This document shows, piece after piece, positions 1-8,435 of a stretch of 64,000 nt of DNA. Each line of letters begins with the position of its first letter. The stretch's first letter is position 1. Source of the stretch: Syntrophaceae bacterium UBA6109 (lineage in GTDB: Bacteria > Desulfobacterota > Syntrophia > Syntrophales > UBA6109). The stretch spans positions 1-64,000 of the forward strand of contig DIWJ01000044.1 in the NCBI GenBank assembly GCA_002428445.1, read 5' to 3'. Under the pieces are notes generated by a model, which was not told where the DNA came from, did not search any database, and saw only the letters and a program-made list of their open reading frames with translations. The position numbers and the translations under genes are program-made.

Positions 1-2
1 TC

Positions 3-95
3 GGGGGTACGCGGATTCCTCTGCCACTCGACGAATTTGAATGGCAGAAGGCGGACCGCGAAACGGGAGTGGTGCTGAAAGTGGTGGCCTCCTGA
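3..95 (+). CDS. 3' end of an upstream gene (partial)
   Basis: An open frame enters from the left edge and ends at a TGA at 93-95. The visible tail (about 30 residues, ending VVLKVVAS) is rich in codons typical of the neighbouring genes. No domain can be recognised from so short a piece, and the other two forward frames also stop nearby, so this is only a plausible C-terminus. Confidence 0.35.
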   Translation, partial: GGTRIPLPLDEFEWQKADRETGVVLKVVAS

Positions 96-275
96 ACATG
101 GGAGCCGCTGCAACCGGAGAACGGCGCGCCGCCGGAAAGAACGCTGTTCCGACGCGACAGCTTCACCGGTTCGGGCATGGCAGACGATGAGTTGTTCGGC
201 CGTTTGGAGGATCGATCATCGCACCCTCGACATTCCGCCGCACACAGTACACACAACAAGCGAAGGAGATGGAAG

Positions 276-1202
276 ATGTTGCCTAAGAATCCGAAAATCG
301 GCTTTATTGGTTTTGGCGAGGTGGCCTATTTCTTTTCACTGGGCTTGAAGGAGGCGGGCATTGAACAAATCGCCGCCTATGACAAGGCAGCGACGGATCC
401 AGCCAGCAGTGAAATCGTCCGCAAGCGGGCTCTCGGCGCCAACGTGCAACTGGTTTCCAGCCTCGAAGAGCTGATCACGAAGTCGGAGTTGGTTTTTTCG
501 TCTGTGTGGGGAAATCTCGCCCTGAAAGTCGCCGGCGAAGCGGCTCAGCATATCGGTTCGGGATGCATGTACGCTGATCTCAACAATTCCACTCCCACGT
601 CGAAGAAACAGGCGGGCAAAGTAATCAACGCGAAGGGGGCGAAATTCGTCGATGTCGCGATTTTCGGTACGCCCGCAAAAGAAAGGCAAAAGGTCTTCAT
701 GTGCGTTTCCGGCGACGGGGCCGAGGAGTTCAAGGGTGTGATGAGCGAATACGGCATGGTCATGGATCTGCTGCGTGCCGAAGCCGGCAAGGCGACGACG
801 ATCAAAACCCTGGCGAAGATTTATTATCTCGGGGCGCAGGCGCTGTACCTGGAACTGGCCGTCAGCGCGCGGAAAGCGGGGTGCGACATCGAAACGCTGG
901 CGCCCCTTCTGGCGAATCCGACGCTCGGCATACCGCGAAAGGATGAAATGGCCTTCTGGGCGGTCCGCGGTGGAATCCACGCCACACGCAAGACTGCGGA
1001 ACTTAGGGACTATGTGCCGGCAATCCAGGAGTGGGGCGTCGAACCGATCATGATGAAGGCCGCACTGGAGCGGTTGGAGCTCACCGCCCGCTACCAATTG
1101 CACGAACACTTCAAGGGCGAACTGCTGCCCCTTTCAGAACTCGAGATGATGATTGCAACCATGGAAAAGATCGGCAACGAAAAGAACATCGGGCTGAAAT
1201 AG
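276..1202 (+). CDS. NAD(P)-dependent oxidoreductase, 6-phosphogluconate dehydrogenase-like (DUF1932 type)
   Basis: A 308-residue cytoplasmic dehydrogenase. Residues 8-17 form a Rossmann dinucleotide-binding turn (GFIGFGEVA), and the rest of the N-terminal half follows the beta-hydroxyacid dehydrogenase plan. The all-helical C-terminal half (about 190-290) resembles the DUF1932 domain found in putative phosphogluconate dehydrogenases. The ATG at 276 is preferred over a longer frame opening at 177 because AGGAGA lies 7-12 bases upstream and the Rossmann strand starts right after it. It is first in a long same-strand catabolic series and is followed 45 bp later by a flavin oxidoreductase. The substrate is unknown; oxidation of a hydroxyacid intermediate is the likeliest role. 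Confidence 0.8.
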   Translation: MLPKNPKIGFIGFGEVAYFFSLGLKEAGIEQIAAYDKAATDPASSEIVRKRALGANVQLVSSLEELITKSELVFSSVWGNLALKVAGEAAQHIGSGCMYADLNNSTPTSKKQAGKVINAKGAKFVDVAIFGTPAKERQKVFMCVSGDGAEEFKGVMSEYGMVMDLLRAEAGKATTIKTLAKIYYLGAQALYLELAVSARKAGCDIETLAPLLANPTLGIPRKDEMAFWAVRGGIHATRKTAELRDYVPAIQEWGVEPIMMKAALERLELTARYQLHEHFKGELLPLSELEMMIATMEKIGNEKNIGLK

Positions 1203-1247
1203 CGGGGACCTGAACCGGAGCCCGCAGCGGAATCGGGGTTATCAAGA

Positions 1248-3197
1248 ATGCCTGACGCGAAGAAGTTGTTTGAACCGATCAGCATCGGGAAGCTGGGTCT
1301 GAAAAACAGGATCATCCAGTCCGCCATGGTCACCAACTTCGCGACGCGGGACGGTTTCGTAACGGACCGGCTGATCGACTACCACGTCAGCATTGCCCGG
1401 GGAGGATGCGCGCTGAATGTCACGGGGAGCGCCTACGTGTCGCCCGAAGGGAAACGCATTCTCTGCGGCCTGGGCGCGCACGACGACGCGCTGATCCCCG
1501 GATACCGCCGCCTCACCGCTGCCGTTCATGCGGTCGGAGGCAGGATTTCCCTCCAGATCTTTCATGGGGGAAGAGAGTGTTCCTCTGAGATCACGGGGCT
1601 GCAGCCCATCGGCCCGAGCGCGCTGGTTTCGAGATACCGGGGCATCGCGAAGGGGACGGAGCCCCCCCGGCAGATGACGCCGGAGGATATCGAAAGGGTC
1701 GTCGCCGAATTCGGCGAAGCAGGAAGGCGGGCGCGGGAGGGAGGATTCGACGCCGTTGAAATCCATGGGGCCCACGGGTACCTCATCAGCCAGTTCCTGT
1801 CCCCCTATTCCAACGACAGGACGGATCCCTACGGGGGGGACGTGAGCGGGCGGTCGCGCTTCCTGCGCGAAGTCATCCGCGAGGTGAAGATGAAGGCCGG
1901 GCAGGATTTCCCGGTGCTCGTCAAGCTGAACATCCATGACCATGTGAAAGGCGGCATCACCCCGGACGAGGCGCAGGTGACGGCGGGACTCTCGGCGAAT
2001 GAGGGAGCAGACGCCCTCATCGCCTCCGTGGGGCTTCACGAATCACGGCCCTACATGATCATACCCGCCATGTCGATTCCGCCATTCGCGAACGTCCATC
2101 TGGCCGCCATGATCAAAAAGACTGTCGATATCCCCGTGGCTTCCGTGGGCAGGATCATCGAACCGCTCCAGGCGGCGAGAGCCGTCGAAGAGGGGAAAGC
2201 GGATCTCGTCGCCATGGGGAGGGCGCTGCTGTGCGATCCGGAATGGCCCCGAAAAGCCCAAGAGGGAAGATTTGACGATATCCGGGAATGTATCGGCTGC
2301 AATCAGGGCTGCATCGACGCGCTCCACAGGATGAAGCCGATCACCTGTCTCCAAAATCCGGAGGTAGGAAGAGAAAGGGCATTTGCGATCCGGAAGGCTG
2401 CGCGGCCGAAGAAGGTGGCGGTTATCGGAGGAGGACCGGCGGGTCTCGAAGCGGCAAGGGTCTCCGCCCTCCGGGGCCACCAGGTGACGCTCTTTGAGGG
2501 AAAGAAAGATCTGGGAGGGCAGATCGGGACAGGCAGCATCCCGCCCCACCGCGGCGAACTCCGTAAGGTGGCCGAATACCTTGTCCGTCAGGTCGCGAAG
2601 CTGGGAATTTGCGTTGAGGTCGGGAAAGAGATTACGCCTGCGGAGCTCGACCGCCTGGACGCCGATGCGGTCATCGTGGCGACGGGCGCGAGGCCTCTCC
2701 GACCCGCTATCAAGGGGATCCGGCAAAAGTGCGTCGTATATGCCGTCGACGTCCTGAACGGCGGCGCGGTGCCCGGAAAACGCATCGTAGTAGTCGGCGC
2801 GGGCCTTGTTGGCCTGGAGACGGCGGACTTCTGTCTCGATCAGGGGCAGGAAGTCATAATTCTCGAGATGCTGGGCGAGATGGCCACGGATACGGGAACT
2901 GCAAACCGCGTCTATTTCGAGGACCGTTTTGAGGAAAGAGGAGTGGACATCGTTCTCGACGCGACCGTTACAGAAATCGGCGAGCGCAGCGTCGTGTACC
3001 TTCAAAAAGAGGTTGCTAGGGAGATCCGGGATGTGGACACCGTGATCCTCGCAGTGGGCGCGCTGCCGAATGATTCCCTGTGGAAGACCGCGAAGCGCAC
3101 GCGCGAGGGGACCGTTTTTGCCGTCGGAGACTGCATCAGGGCGCGGAATGTTCTGGAAGCCGTCTACGAGGGGTCGAAGATCGCGCGCGAGATATAG
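1248..3197 (+). CDS. FAD/FMN/4Fe-4S NADH:flavin oxidoreductase (OYE / 2,4-dienoyl-CoA reductase family)
   Basis: A 649-residue enzyme with the FadH/BaiCD/trimethylamine-dehydrogenase layout. Residues 1-340 form an FMN-binding TIM barrel with the family segment HGAHGYLISQFLSP. A [4Fe-4S] motif follows at C348-x2-C351-x3-C355-x11-C367. Then come an FAD-binding Rossmann domain (GGGPAG near residue 390) and an inserted NAD(P)H-binding domain (VVGAGLVGLE). The length is normal for the family. Electrons would pass from NAD(P)H through FAD and the cluster to FMN to reduce an activated C=C bond, typically in an anaerobe. A second, diverged paralogue lies at 5376-7352. The real substrate cannot be read from the sequence. 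Confidence 0.9.
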   Translation: MPDAKKLFEPISIGKLGLKNRIIQSAMVTNFATRDGFVTDRLIDYHVSIARGGCALNVTGSAYVSPEGKRILCGLGAHDDALIPGYRRLTAAVHAVGGRISLQIFHGGRECSSEITGLQPIGPSALVSRYRGIAKGTEPPRQMTPEDIERVVAEFGEAGRRAREGGFDAVEIHGAHGYLISQFLSPYSNDRTDPYGGDVSGRSRFLREVIREVKMKAGQDFPVLVKLNIHDHVKGGITPDEAQVTAGLSANEGADALIASVGLHESRPYMIIPAMSIPPFANVHLAAMIKKTVDIPVASVGRIIEPLQAARAVEEGKADLVAMGRALLCDPEWPRKAQEGRFDDIRECIGCNQGCIDALHRMKPITCLQNPEVGRERAFAIRKAARPKKVAVIGGGPAGLEAARVSALRGHQVTLFEGKKDLGGQIGTGSIPPHRGELRKVAEYLVRQVAKLGICVEVGKEITPAELDRLDADAVIVATGARPLRPAIKGIRQKCVVYAVDVLNGGAVPGKRIVVVGAGLVGLETADFCLDQGQEVIILEMLGEMATDTGTANRVYFEDRFEERGVDIVLDATVTEIGERSVVYLQKEVAREIRDVDTVILAVGALPNDSLWKTAKRTREGTVFAVGDCIRARNVLEAVYEGSKIAREI

Positions 3198-3288
3198 CGA
3201 TGCAACAAAGCCGAGGAGAGAGAAGACGCGGAAAGGGCCGGAAAAATCGGCGACGAAAGAAAATCTCGGATTGAAATAGCATCGCCAC

Positions 3289-3308
3289 AGCACAGGTCCT
3301 TCTGTGCT
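3289..3308 (+). terminator. possible hairpin terminator after the first flavin oxidoreductase
   Basis: A perfect 7-bp stem (AGCACAG / CTGTGCT) with a 6-base loop lies about 90 bases after the flavoprotein stop codon. Only three T residues follow, so it is a weak candidate for a factor-independent terminator. The rest of the 3198-3455 gap shows no gene. Confidence 0.3.
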
Positions 3309-3455
3309 TTGAGGATCGCGGGCCAACGGGTTCTTCAGACTTGAGAATGGATTTGTGAGGCGACTGCAGAAAGAAGGATTTTGAAGCAAACCGTGATGAG
3401 GAATTCAGCCTGAAGAAGGTTTCCTTATCGATCACATCCATAAGGAGTGAAGAGC

Positions 3456-4358
3456 ATGGAAGAATCGATCGGATTCATCGGATTGGGAACCATGGGCTTC
3501 CCCATGATGTCGCAGCTGGCGAAGGCGGGCAGGCAAGTCATAGCTTATGATGCGGATGCCGCCGTGCGCGATCGTGCCGGGAAAGTGGCAGGTGTGCGGG
3601 TGGCGGCTCACCCGCGGGAGGCGGCGGAGGGCAGCGCCATCGTCTTTACCTGTCTGCCCAACGACGAGATCGTCAACGGAGCGTACCTGGGGAAGAACGG
3701 CATTCTGGAGGCGGCCCGGGAGGGATTGATTACCTGCGATTGCTCCACGGTCTATCCGGATACGACGCTGGCACTGGCCGCCGCGCTGAAGGCCAGGGGA
3801 ACGATCCATATGGATACCACGATGCTGGGCAGCAAACCGCAGGCTGAGACCGGCGAGGTGTTTTTCATCGTGGCCGGGGAGGAAACGGCCCTGCCCCGCA
3901 TCAAGCCCGCCCTGGACATCATGGGACGCACGCACGTTTACACCGGCCCCAGCGCCAGCGGAAACAAGGTGAAGCTGATCCACAACGCCCTGGGAAACCT
4001 GAACCACGTCGCAGCGGCCGAGGCGCTGGCACTGGCGATCCAGAGCGGCGTGGATCCGCAGACCTTCTACAATGTGGTGAAAGGCGGCGGGGGCCAGGCC
4101 TACTCGCGCGCCTTCGATGTAAAGGGCGCCTCGATGCTGGCCGGGAATTTCACGCCGCGTTTCAAGCTATCCCTCGCCGCCAAGGATTCACGTCTGGCCA
4201 TGCGCCTGGCCGATCAGATGGGCGTACCCACGCCCGTCCTGGCCCTGGGACGGGACCATTTGCAGGAGGCCGAGGCTGCAGGATACGGCGATCTGGACAC
4301 CGCCGCCGTATGCAAGGTGATCGAAAAACGCATCGGCCGCACCCTGTGCGGGAAGTAG
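3456..4358 (+). CDS. NAD(P)-dependent 3-hydroxyisobutyrate dehydrogenase-like oxidoreductase
   Basis: A 300-residue beta-hydroxyacid dehydrogenase. It has the N-terminal Rossmann turn GLGTMGFPM with the following FxCLPN-type strand. The catalytic-lysine segment (GNKVKLIHNALGN, about residues 168-180) precedes a helical C-terminal domain. The ATG at 3456 is chosen over an upstream GTG at 3447 because TAAGGAG (3441-3446) is correctly spaced only for the ATG. The family oxidises 3-hydroxyacids such as 3-hydroxyisobutyrate, tartronate semialdehyde (reverse direction) or related compounds. It sits between the two flavin oxidoreductases and probably serves the same pathway. Confidence 0.87.
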   Translation: MEESIGFIGLGTMGFPMMSQLAKAGRQVIAYDADAAVRDRAGKVAGVRVAAHPREAAEGSAIVFTCLPNDEIVNGAYLGKNGILEAAREGLITCDCSTVYPDTTLALAAALKARGTIHMDTTMLGSKPQAETGEVFFIVAGEETALPRIKPALDIMGRTHVYTGPSASGNKVKLIHNALGNLNHVAAAEALALAIQSGVDPQTFYNVVKGGGGQAYSRAFDVKGASMLAGNFTPRFKLSLAAKDSRLAMRLADQMGVPTPVLALGRDHLQEAEAAGYGDLDTAAVCKVIEKRIGRTLCGK

Positions 4359-4434
4359 GGCGGCATGGCGCAGGACTGGAAACCCGAAGCGATGCCGCGT
4401 CTTCAGAATACACAATATATGGGAGGATGGAAGA

Positions 4435-5178
4435 ATGAACAGATACAAGATCAAGGTGTTGCCCTTATCGTCGATGGAACTCGACAAGGCCGTTCTCATG
4501 TACCGTTTTCACTACGGACAGAAGATTCAGGTCCCCAATGTGGTCTGGTATATTGAGGGGGCGGACAAGAACATTCTCGTGGACACGGCGGCGAGTGCAA
4601 AACTCGCCACGGACCTCCGTGGGCTTCCGGCCAAGGAGATCATGTCTTTCGAAGAGTCGCTGAAGACTGTGGGGCTCAAACCGGAAGATATCGACATCGT
4701 TATCCAGACGCATCTCCAATGGGACCATTGCGCGAACACGCAGAAGTGCAAGAATGCCAAGGTCCTGGTTCAGGAGGAGGAACTGCGGTTCGCCTACGCT
4801 CCCCATCCCATCCTGGCCCCCACATTCAAGAAGAATCTGCTCACGGGACTGAATTTTGTCCTGGTCAAGGGCTATCAGGAGATCCTCCCGGGGATCGAGC
4901 TCATTCCGACGCCGGGACATACGCCGGGGAACATGTCCGTTGCCGTGAATACGGAGAGCGGAAAGGCCGTCATCACAGGATTCTGCTGTACCAAAGAGAA
5001 TTTCGGCCCCCCCAATGGAGCCTCCGAGGAGCTGAGAGAGCTGACACCCGTCATCGCGCCGGGCATCCATCTGAATGCAGTGGATGGGTTTGAAAGCGTT
5101 CTCCTGGTGAAGGGTCTGGCCGATACGGTTCTCGCATGCCATGATCCGTCCTTCCTGGAACCTCAGACGATATCCTGA
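4435..5178 (+). CDS. metallo-beta-lactamase-fold hydrolase (N-acyl homoserine lactonase-like)
   Basis: A 247-residue single-domain MBL-fold protein started by ATG with GGGAGG upstream (4421-4426). The metal motif reads H93-L-Q-W-D97-H98, where most relatives have HxHxDH, so the second His is Gln95. The next ligand H162 (TPGHTPGN) and a late H near residue 240 (ACHDP) are present. The position that usually holds the bridging Asp is in a GFCCT segment and appears changed. The family opens lactones or hydrolyses esters or thioesters. In this cluster it may hydrolyse a lactone or cyclic intermediate rather than act in quorum quenching. Metal content may differ from the canonical two-zinc site. 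Confidence 0.8.
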   Translation: MNRYKIKVLPLSSMELDKAVLMYRFHYGQKIQVPNVVWYIEGADKNILVDTAASAKLATDLRGLPAKEIMSFEESLKTVGLKPEDIDIVIQTHLQWDHCANTQKCKNAKVLVQEEELRFAYAPHPILAPTFKKNLLTGLNFVLVKGYQEILPGIELIPTPGHTPGNMSVAVNTESGKAVITGFCCTKENFGPPNGASEELRELTPVIAPGIHLNAVDGFESVLLVKGLADTVLACHDPSFLEPQTIS

Positions 5179-5268
5179 GGAGAGGTTTGCGGGGAGGAAT
5201 CAAGACCTGCTTTCCTTCACTGCGGATGCGATGAACGGATACCGGCGGGAAAATCCTTCGCTGCCGTT

Positions 5269-5339
5269 TGCAGTCTTCGAGACTGCAATACAGGCCTGAA
5301 TTTCTCTTCGGGGAGGACAGGCCTGTATTGTTTATGGGA
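5269..5339. promoter_or_regulatory. two adjacent perfect hairpins in the leader of the second flavin oxidoreductase
   Basis: Two inverted repeats follow each other directly. The first pairs TGCAGTCT with AGACTGCA (5269-5287) around a 3-base loop. The second pairs AATACAGGCCTG with CAGGCCTGTATT (5287-5298 and 5328-5339) around a 29-base loop containing CTTCGGGGAGG. No long T tract follows, so this need not be a terminator for the upstream hydrolase. It could equally be an mRNA leader structure for the gene starting at 5376. Confidence 0.5.
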
Positions 5340-5375
5340 AAAATTTGCTGCCGCCGTGCAGAATGGAGCCGGAGA

Positions 5376-7352
5376 ATGGACTTCGAAAATCTGTTTCGTC
5401 CCGGGAAATTGGGGACGTTGGAGCTGAAGAACAGGATCGTGATGCTCCCCATGGGGACGATTCTTTGCGGGGAGTGGGGTGAAGTGACCCAGGGATTGAT
5501 CGATTGGTATGCGACAAGGGCCAAGGGCGGTGCCGGTCTTGTCATGGTCGAGGTGTGCATGGCCGAAACCGCTGTCGATCCCCGGCGGCTGCTTCCGTGC
5601 ATTCTGAGGGCCGACGACAACTGCTTTATCCCCGGGCTGGCCTGCCTGGCGGATGCCGTTCACGAAAACGGGGCGAAAATCGGCATCCAGCTGACCGCCG
5701 GGGGCGGTGCCCAGGCGAGCGGCGGAGCCTGGCTGCCCGGGCTCGAGGGGATTCAGAAAGTCGACCAGGTATCGCCTTCCGGGGTTCCGGCCTATGGCGT
5801 CGCCATGCATGGAACCTTGCAGCAGCCAAGGGTCCTGTCCATAGAAGAAATTGAAAAATGCATAGAACTCTGCGGAGACTCGGCCCGCCGCGTGAAACGG
5901 GCCGGATTTGACATGATCGAGATTCATGCGCATGAGGGTTATCTCATCGCCCAGTTCATGTCCCCCTACTTCAACAAGAGGACGGACAAGTATGGGGGCA
6001 GCCTCGAGAAGAGATGCCGTTTTCTCATGGAAATCGTCGCGGCGATGAAGAAAGCGACGGGCCCCGATTTCCCCATCATGGTGAAATATTCCATCGATGA
6101 ATTCATCCCCGGCGGCCGGGATGTAAAGGAATCACAAGCGGTCGCGAAGATGCTGGAGGAAGCGGGCGTGAGCGGCCTGAGCTGCTCCATCGGCGTTTAT
6201 GGATCAAGCGTTCCCCCTGTGCCTCCCTACTATGTCCAGAGGGGCAGCCTGCTTTACATGACCGAAGCCATCAAAGAAGTGGTCAAGATCCCCGTCATGG
6301 CTGTGGGACGGCTGGACGAACCTGAACTGGCGGAGAAAGCCCTGAGAGACGGCAAGGGCGATTTCATCGGGCTGGGGAGGGCCCTCATCGCCGATCCCGA
6401 ATGGCCCCTGAAAGTGCAGGAAGGGCGGATGGACGAAATCCGGAAGTGCCTTGCCTGTAATGAATGCCGCGTGACCATCCATACGCCCCATCCGATACGG
6501 TGTGCCGTCAATCCTCTGGCAGGAAGGGAAAGCAAGTACGAATCCATCGGGAAGGCGGAAACGCGGAAGAAAGTTGCGGTTGTCGGAGGCGGGCCGGCCG
6601 GCATGGAAGCCGCCCGCACGGCCGCGCTGAGAGGCCATCAGGTTGTTCTCTTCGAGGCGGAAGCGAAGCTCGGCGGGATGCTGCGCTTTGGCTGCCTCCC
6701 GCCGCATAAAGAAATCCTTCAGTCGGTCCCCGAATATTATGAACGGGAACTCAACCGACTTGGCGCCGAGTTGAAGCTTGGCGTGAAAGCTACCCCCGAT
6801 CTGATCACCGCCGGTAACCCGGACTGCGTCATCGTCGCCACCGGCGGCGTCCCGTTTCTCCCCGCCATTCCGGGAGTCGATCGATCCATAGCGGTGAACG
6901 CCCTCGACGTCCTCGCCGGCAGGAAAGAGACGGGAGAGAACGTGGTTGTCGCCGGAGGAGGCGCCGTCGGGTGCGAAGTGGCGAATTTCCTGGCCCAGCG
7001 GAACAAGAGGGTTACGATCGTTGAAATGCTGGACGCCGTTGGGCAGGATATGGACAGCTGGGTGTGGGTGTGCCTCAGCGCCGAACTCGCCGAGAGGAAT
7101 GTTAAGATCGTGAAGTCGACGAAAATCGAGGAGATCACCGGAGAAGGCGTGGTCCTGGCGGGGCGGAACTGGAACAAGACCTTCTTGAAAGCCGACAGTG
7201 TGGTGCTGGCCCTTGGCCTAAAGCCGTCGAACCGCCTGGCCGAGGAGATTCGCGGACGCGTGAAGAGTGTCCGCGTCATCGGTGATGCACAGCAGCCCCG
7301 GCGGATCCAGGACGCCGTTTACGAGGGTTTTCTGGCGGCCTACAATCTTTGA
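5376..7352 (+). CDS. FAD/FMN/Fe-S NADH:flavin oxidoreductase (second OYE / 2,4-dienoyl-CoA reductase paralogue)
   Basis: A 658-residue protein with the same domain order as the paralogue at 1248: a TIM barrel (HAHEGYLIAQFMSPYF), an iron-sulfur motif, an FAD domain (GGGPAG near residue 400) and an inserted NAD(P)H domain (VVAGGGAVGCE). The Fe-S ligands are C358-x2-C361-x2-C364-x11-C376, one residue shorter than the usual C-x2-C-x3-C-x11-C. The start at 5376 matches the family N-terminus (MDFENLFRPGKLG) and has GGAG a few bases upstream; the frame upstream of it runs through a hairpin region. Two different flavoenzymes in one cluster suggest two successive or alternative reductions of unsaturated intermediates. 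Confidence 0.9.
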   Translation: MDFENLFRPGKLGTLELKNRIVMLPMGTILCGEWGEVTQGLIDWYATRAKGGAGLVMVEVCMAETAVDPRRLLPCILRADDNCFIPGLACLADAVHENGAKIGIQLTAGGGAQASGGAWLPGLEGIQKVDQVSPSGVPAYGVAMHGTLQQPRVLSIEEIEKCIELCGDSARRVKRAGFDMIEIHAHEGYLIAQFMSPYFNKRTDKYGGSLEKRCRFLMEIVAAMKKATGPDFPIMVKYSIDEFIPGGRDVKESQAVAKMLEEAGVSGLSCSIGVYGSSVPPVPPYYVQRGSLLYMTEAIKEVVKIPVMAVGRLDEPELAEKALRDGKGDFIGLGRALIADPEWPLKVQEGRMDEIRKCLACNECRVTIHTPHPIRCAVNPLAGRESKYESIGKAETRKKVAVVGGGPAGMEAARTAALRGHQVVLFEAEAKLGGMLRFGCLPPHKEILQSVPEYYERELNRLGAELKLGVKATPDLITAGNPDCVIVATGGVPFLPAIPGVDRSIAVNALDVLAGRKETGENVVVAGGGAVGCEVANFLAQRNKRVTIVEMLDAVGQDMDSWVWVCLSAELAERNVKIVKSTKIEEITGEGVVLAGRNWNKTFLKADSVVLALGLKPSNRLAEEIRGRVKSVRVIGDAQQPRRIQDAVYEGFLAAYNL

Positions 7353-7467
7353 AACGAACCGGGTCGCAAAGACGAACGGAGACGGCGCCGTTCACAATAC
7401 CGCACCGCATGATGCAAGGGTCTTCCGAAGCGGCATGAGGTCACTTTTTCAGGAGCGATGACGTTTT

Positions 7468-8298
7468 ATGGAAATGGCATCCCGAGGGAACACCCCTGTG
7501 ATTTACCGGATTTGCGGAGACCGATTCCTGATGCTGGAGTTGGGGGATGAAGTCGATCTGCAGCTGAATTTCAAGGCGATCAGCATGAAGGACATCATCG
7601 AGAAGGAGAATATCCGGGGTGTCCGGGAAATCATGTTTGCAACCTGTTCCCTGCTGATCCGTTACGATCCCTTCGAAATCGACGTCCGCGATCTCGTCGA
7701 CCGGCTGAAAGCGCTGGAGGATCGAGGGATAGATTATCTGGACAGATCGGTTCCGTCGCGGTTGATCCATGTCCCGATCCTGTTCAACGACCGGTGGACG
7801 ATCGAGTGTTCCAAGGCGCATAACCTGCCCCCGGACATGGAATCGGTCGCCGAGTACAACGGCCTGAGCGTCGAGGAATTCATCAAAATCTACGTCAGTA
7901 CCGATTACTGGGTCAAATACCTCGGCTTCTGCCCCGGCGAGATTTCGTTCAATGCCCTCGATCCGGCAAAGGAACTGAGGGCGGCTCAATTGAAGGTGCC
8001 GCGGACCTGGACTCCGCAGGGTGCCATCGGTATTTACAGAAGCGGCAACTGCATCTATCCCGCGGTGATTCCGGGAGGGGTCAAGCTGATCGGGAGAACG
8101 CCCTTGCTCGTTTTTGACATCCGTCAGCGGAACCCGGCCTTCCAGGAAAGTCCGGCCCTCTTCAGGGCGGGCGATCGTCTCAGAGTTGTCCCCATCGACG
8201 AGAAGGAATACCTGGCCATAGAAAAAAACATCGACAGTTATCCCCATAAAATTGAGGAAGGGGTCTATTCCGGAAAATGGCTGAAGGGCTCTGCATGA
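7468..8298 (+). CDS. pxpB: PxpB/KipI-like subunit (5-oxoprolinase / carboxyltransferase subunit B family)
   Basis: A 276-residue protein homologous to allophanate hydrolase subunit 1, KipI and PxpB. The C-terminal cyclophilin-like half shows the family signature: LGFCPGE, LKVPRTWTPQGAIGI, then YPAVIPGGVKLIGRTPL. It is longer than typical PxpB (about 220 residues), with an extended N-terminus and C-terminus. AGGAG lies at 7451-7455 ahead of the ATG. It is first in a B-C-A order with the next two genes, so the three products probably form an ATP-dependent lactam-opening or amide-hydrolysing complex, as PxpABC does for 5-oxoproline. The exact substrate is uncertain because the A subunit is diverged. 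Confidence 0.82.
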   Translation: MEMASRGNTPVIYRICGDRFLMLELGDEVDLQLNFKAISMKDIIEKENIRGVREIMFATCSLLIRYDPFEIDVRDLVDRLKALEDRGIDYLDRSVPSRLIHVPILFNDRWTIECSKAHNLPPDMESVAEYNGLSVEEFIKIYVSTDYWVKYLGFCPGEISFNALDPAKELRAAQLKVPRTWTPQGAIGIYRSGNCIYPAVIPGGVKLIGRTPLLVFDIRQRNPAFQESPALFRAGDRLRVVPIDEKEYLAIEKNIDSYPHKIEEGVYSGKWLKGSA

Positions 8299-8435
8299 CA
8301 GGAAAGCGGGCAAGGGCCGCAGGCGGAGAGCCGCCGGGGATCCTTCTTCTCCATGGCGGATCTTCCGCTCCCGGAGAACGGACCCGCAACAGACTTTTGA
8401 AGCCCTTTTTCTCATGACGAATGAAGGAGTTGATG

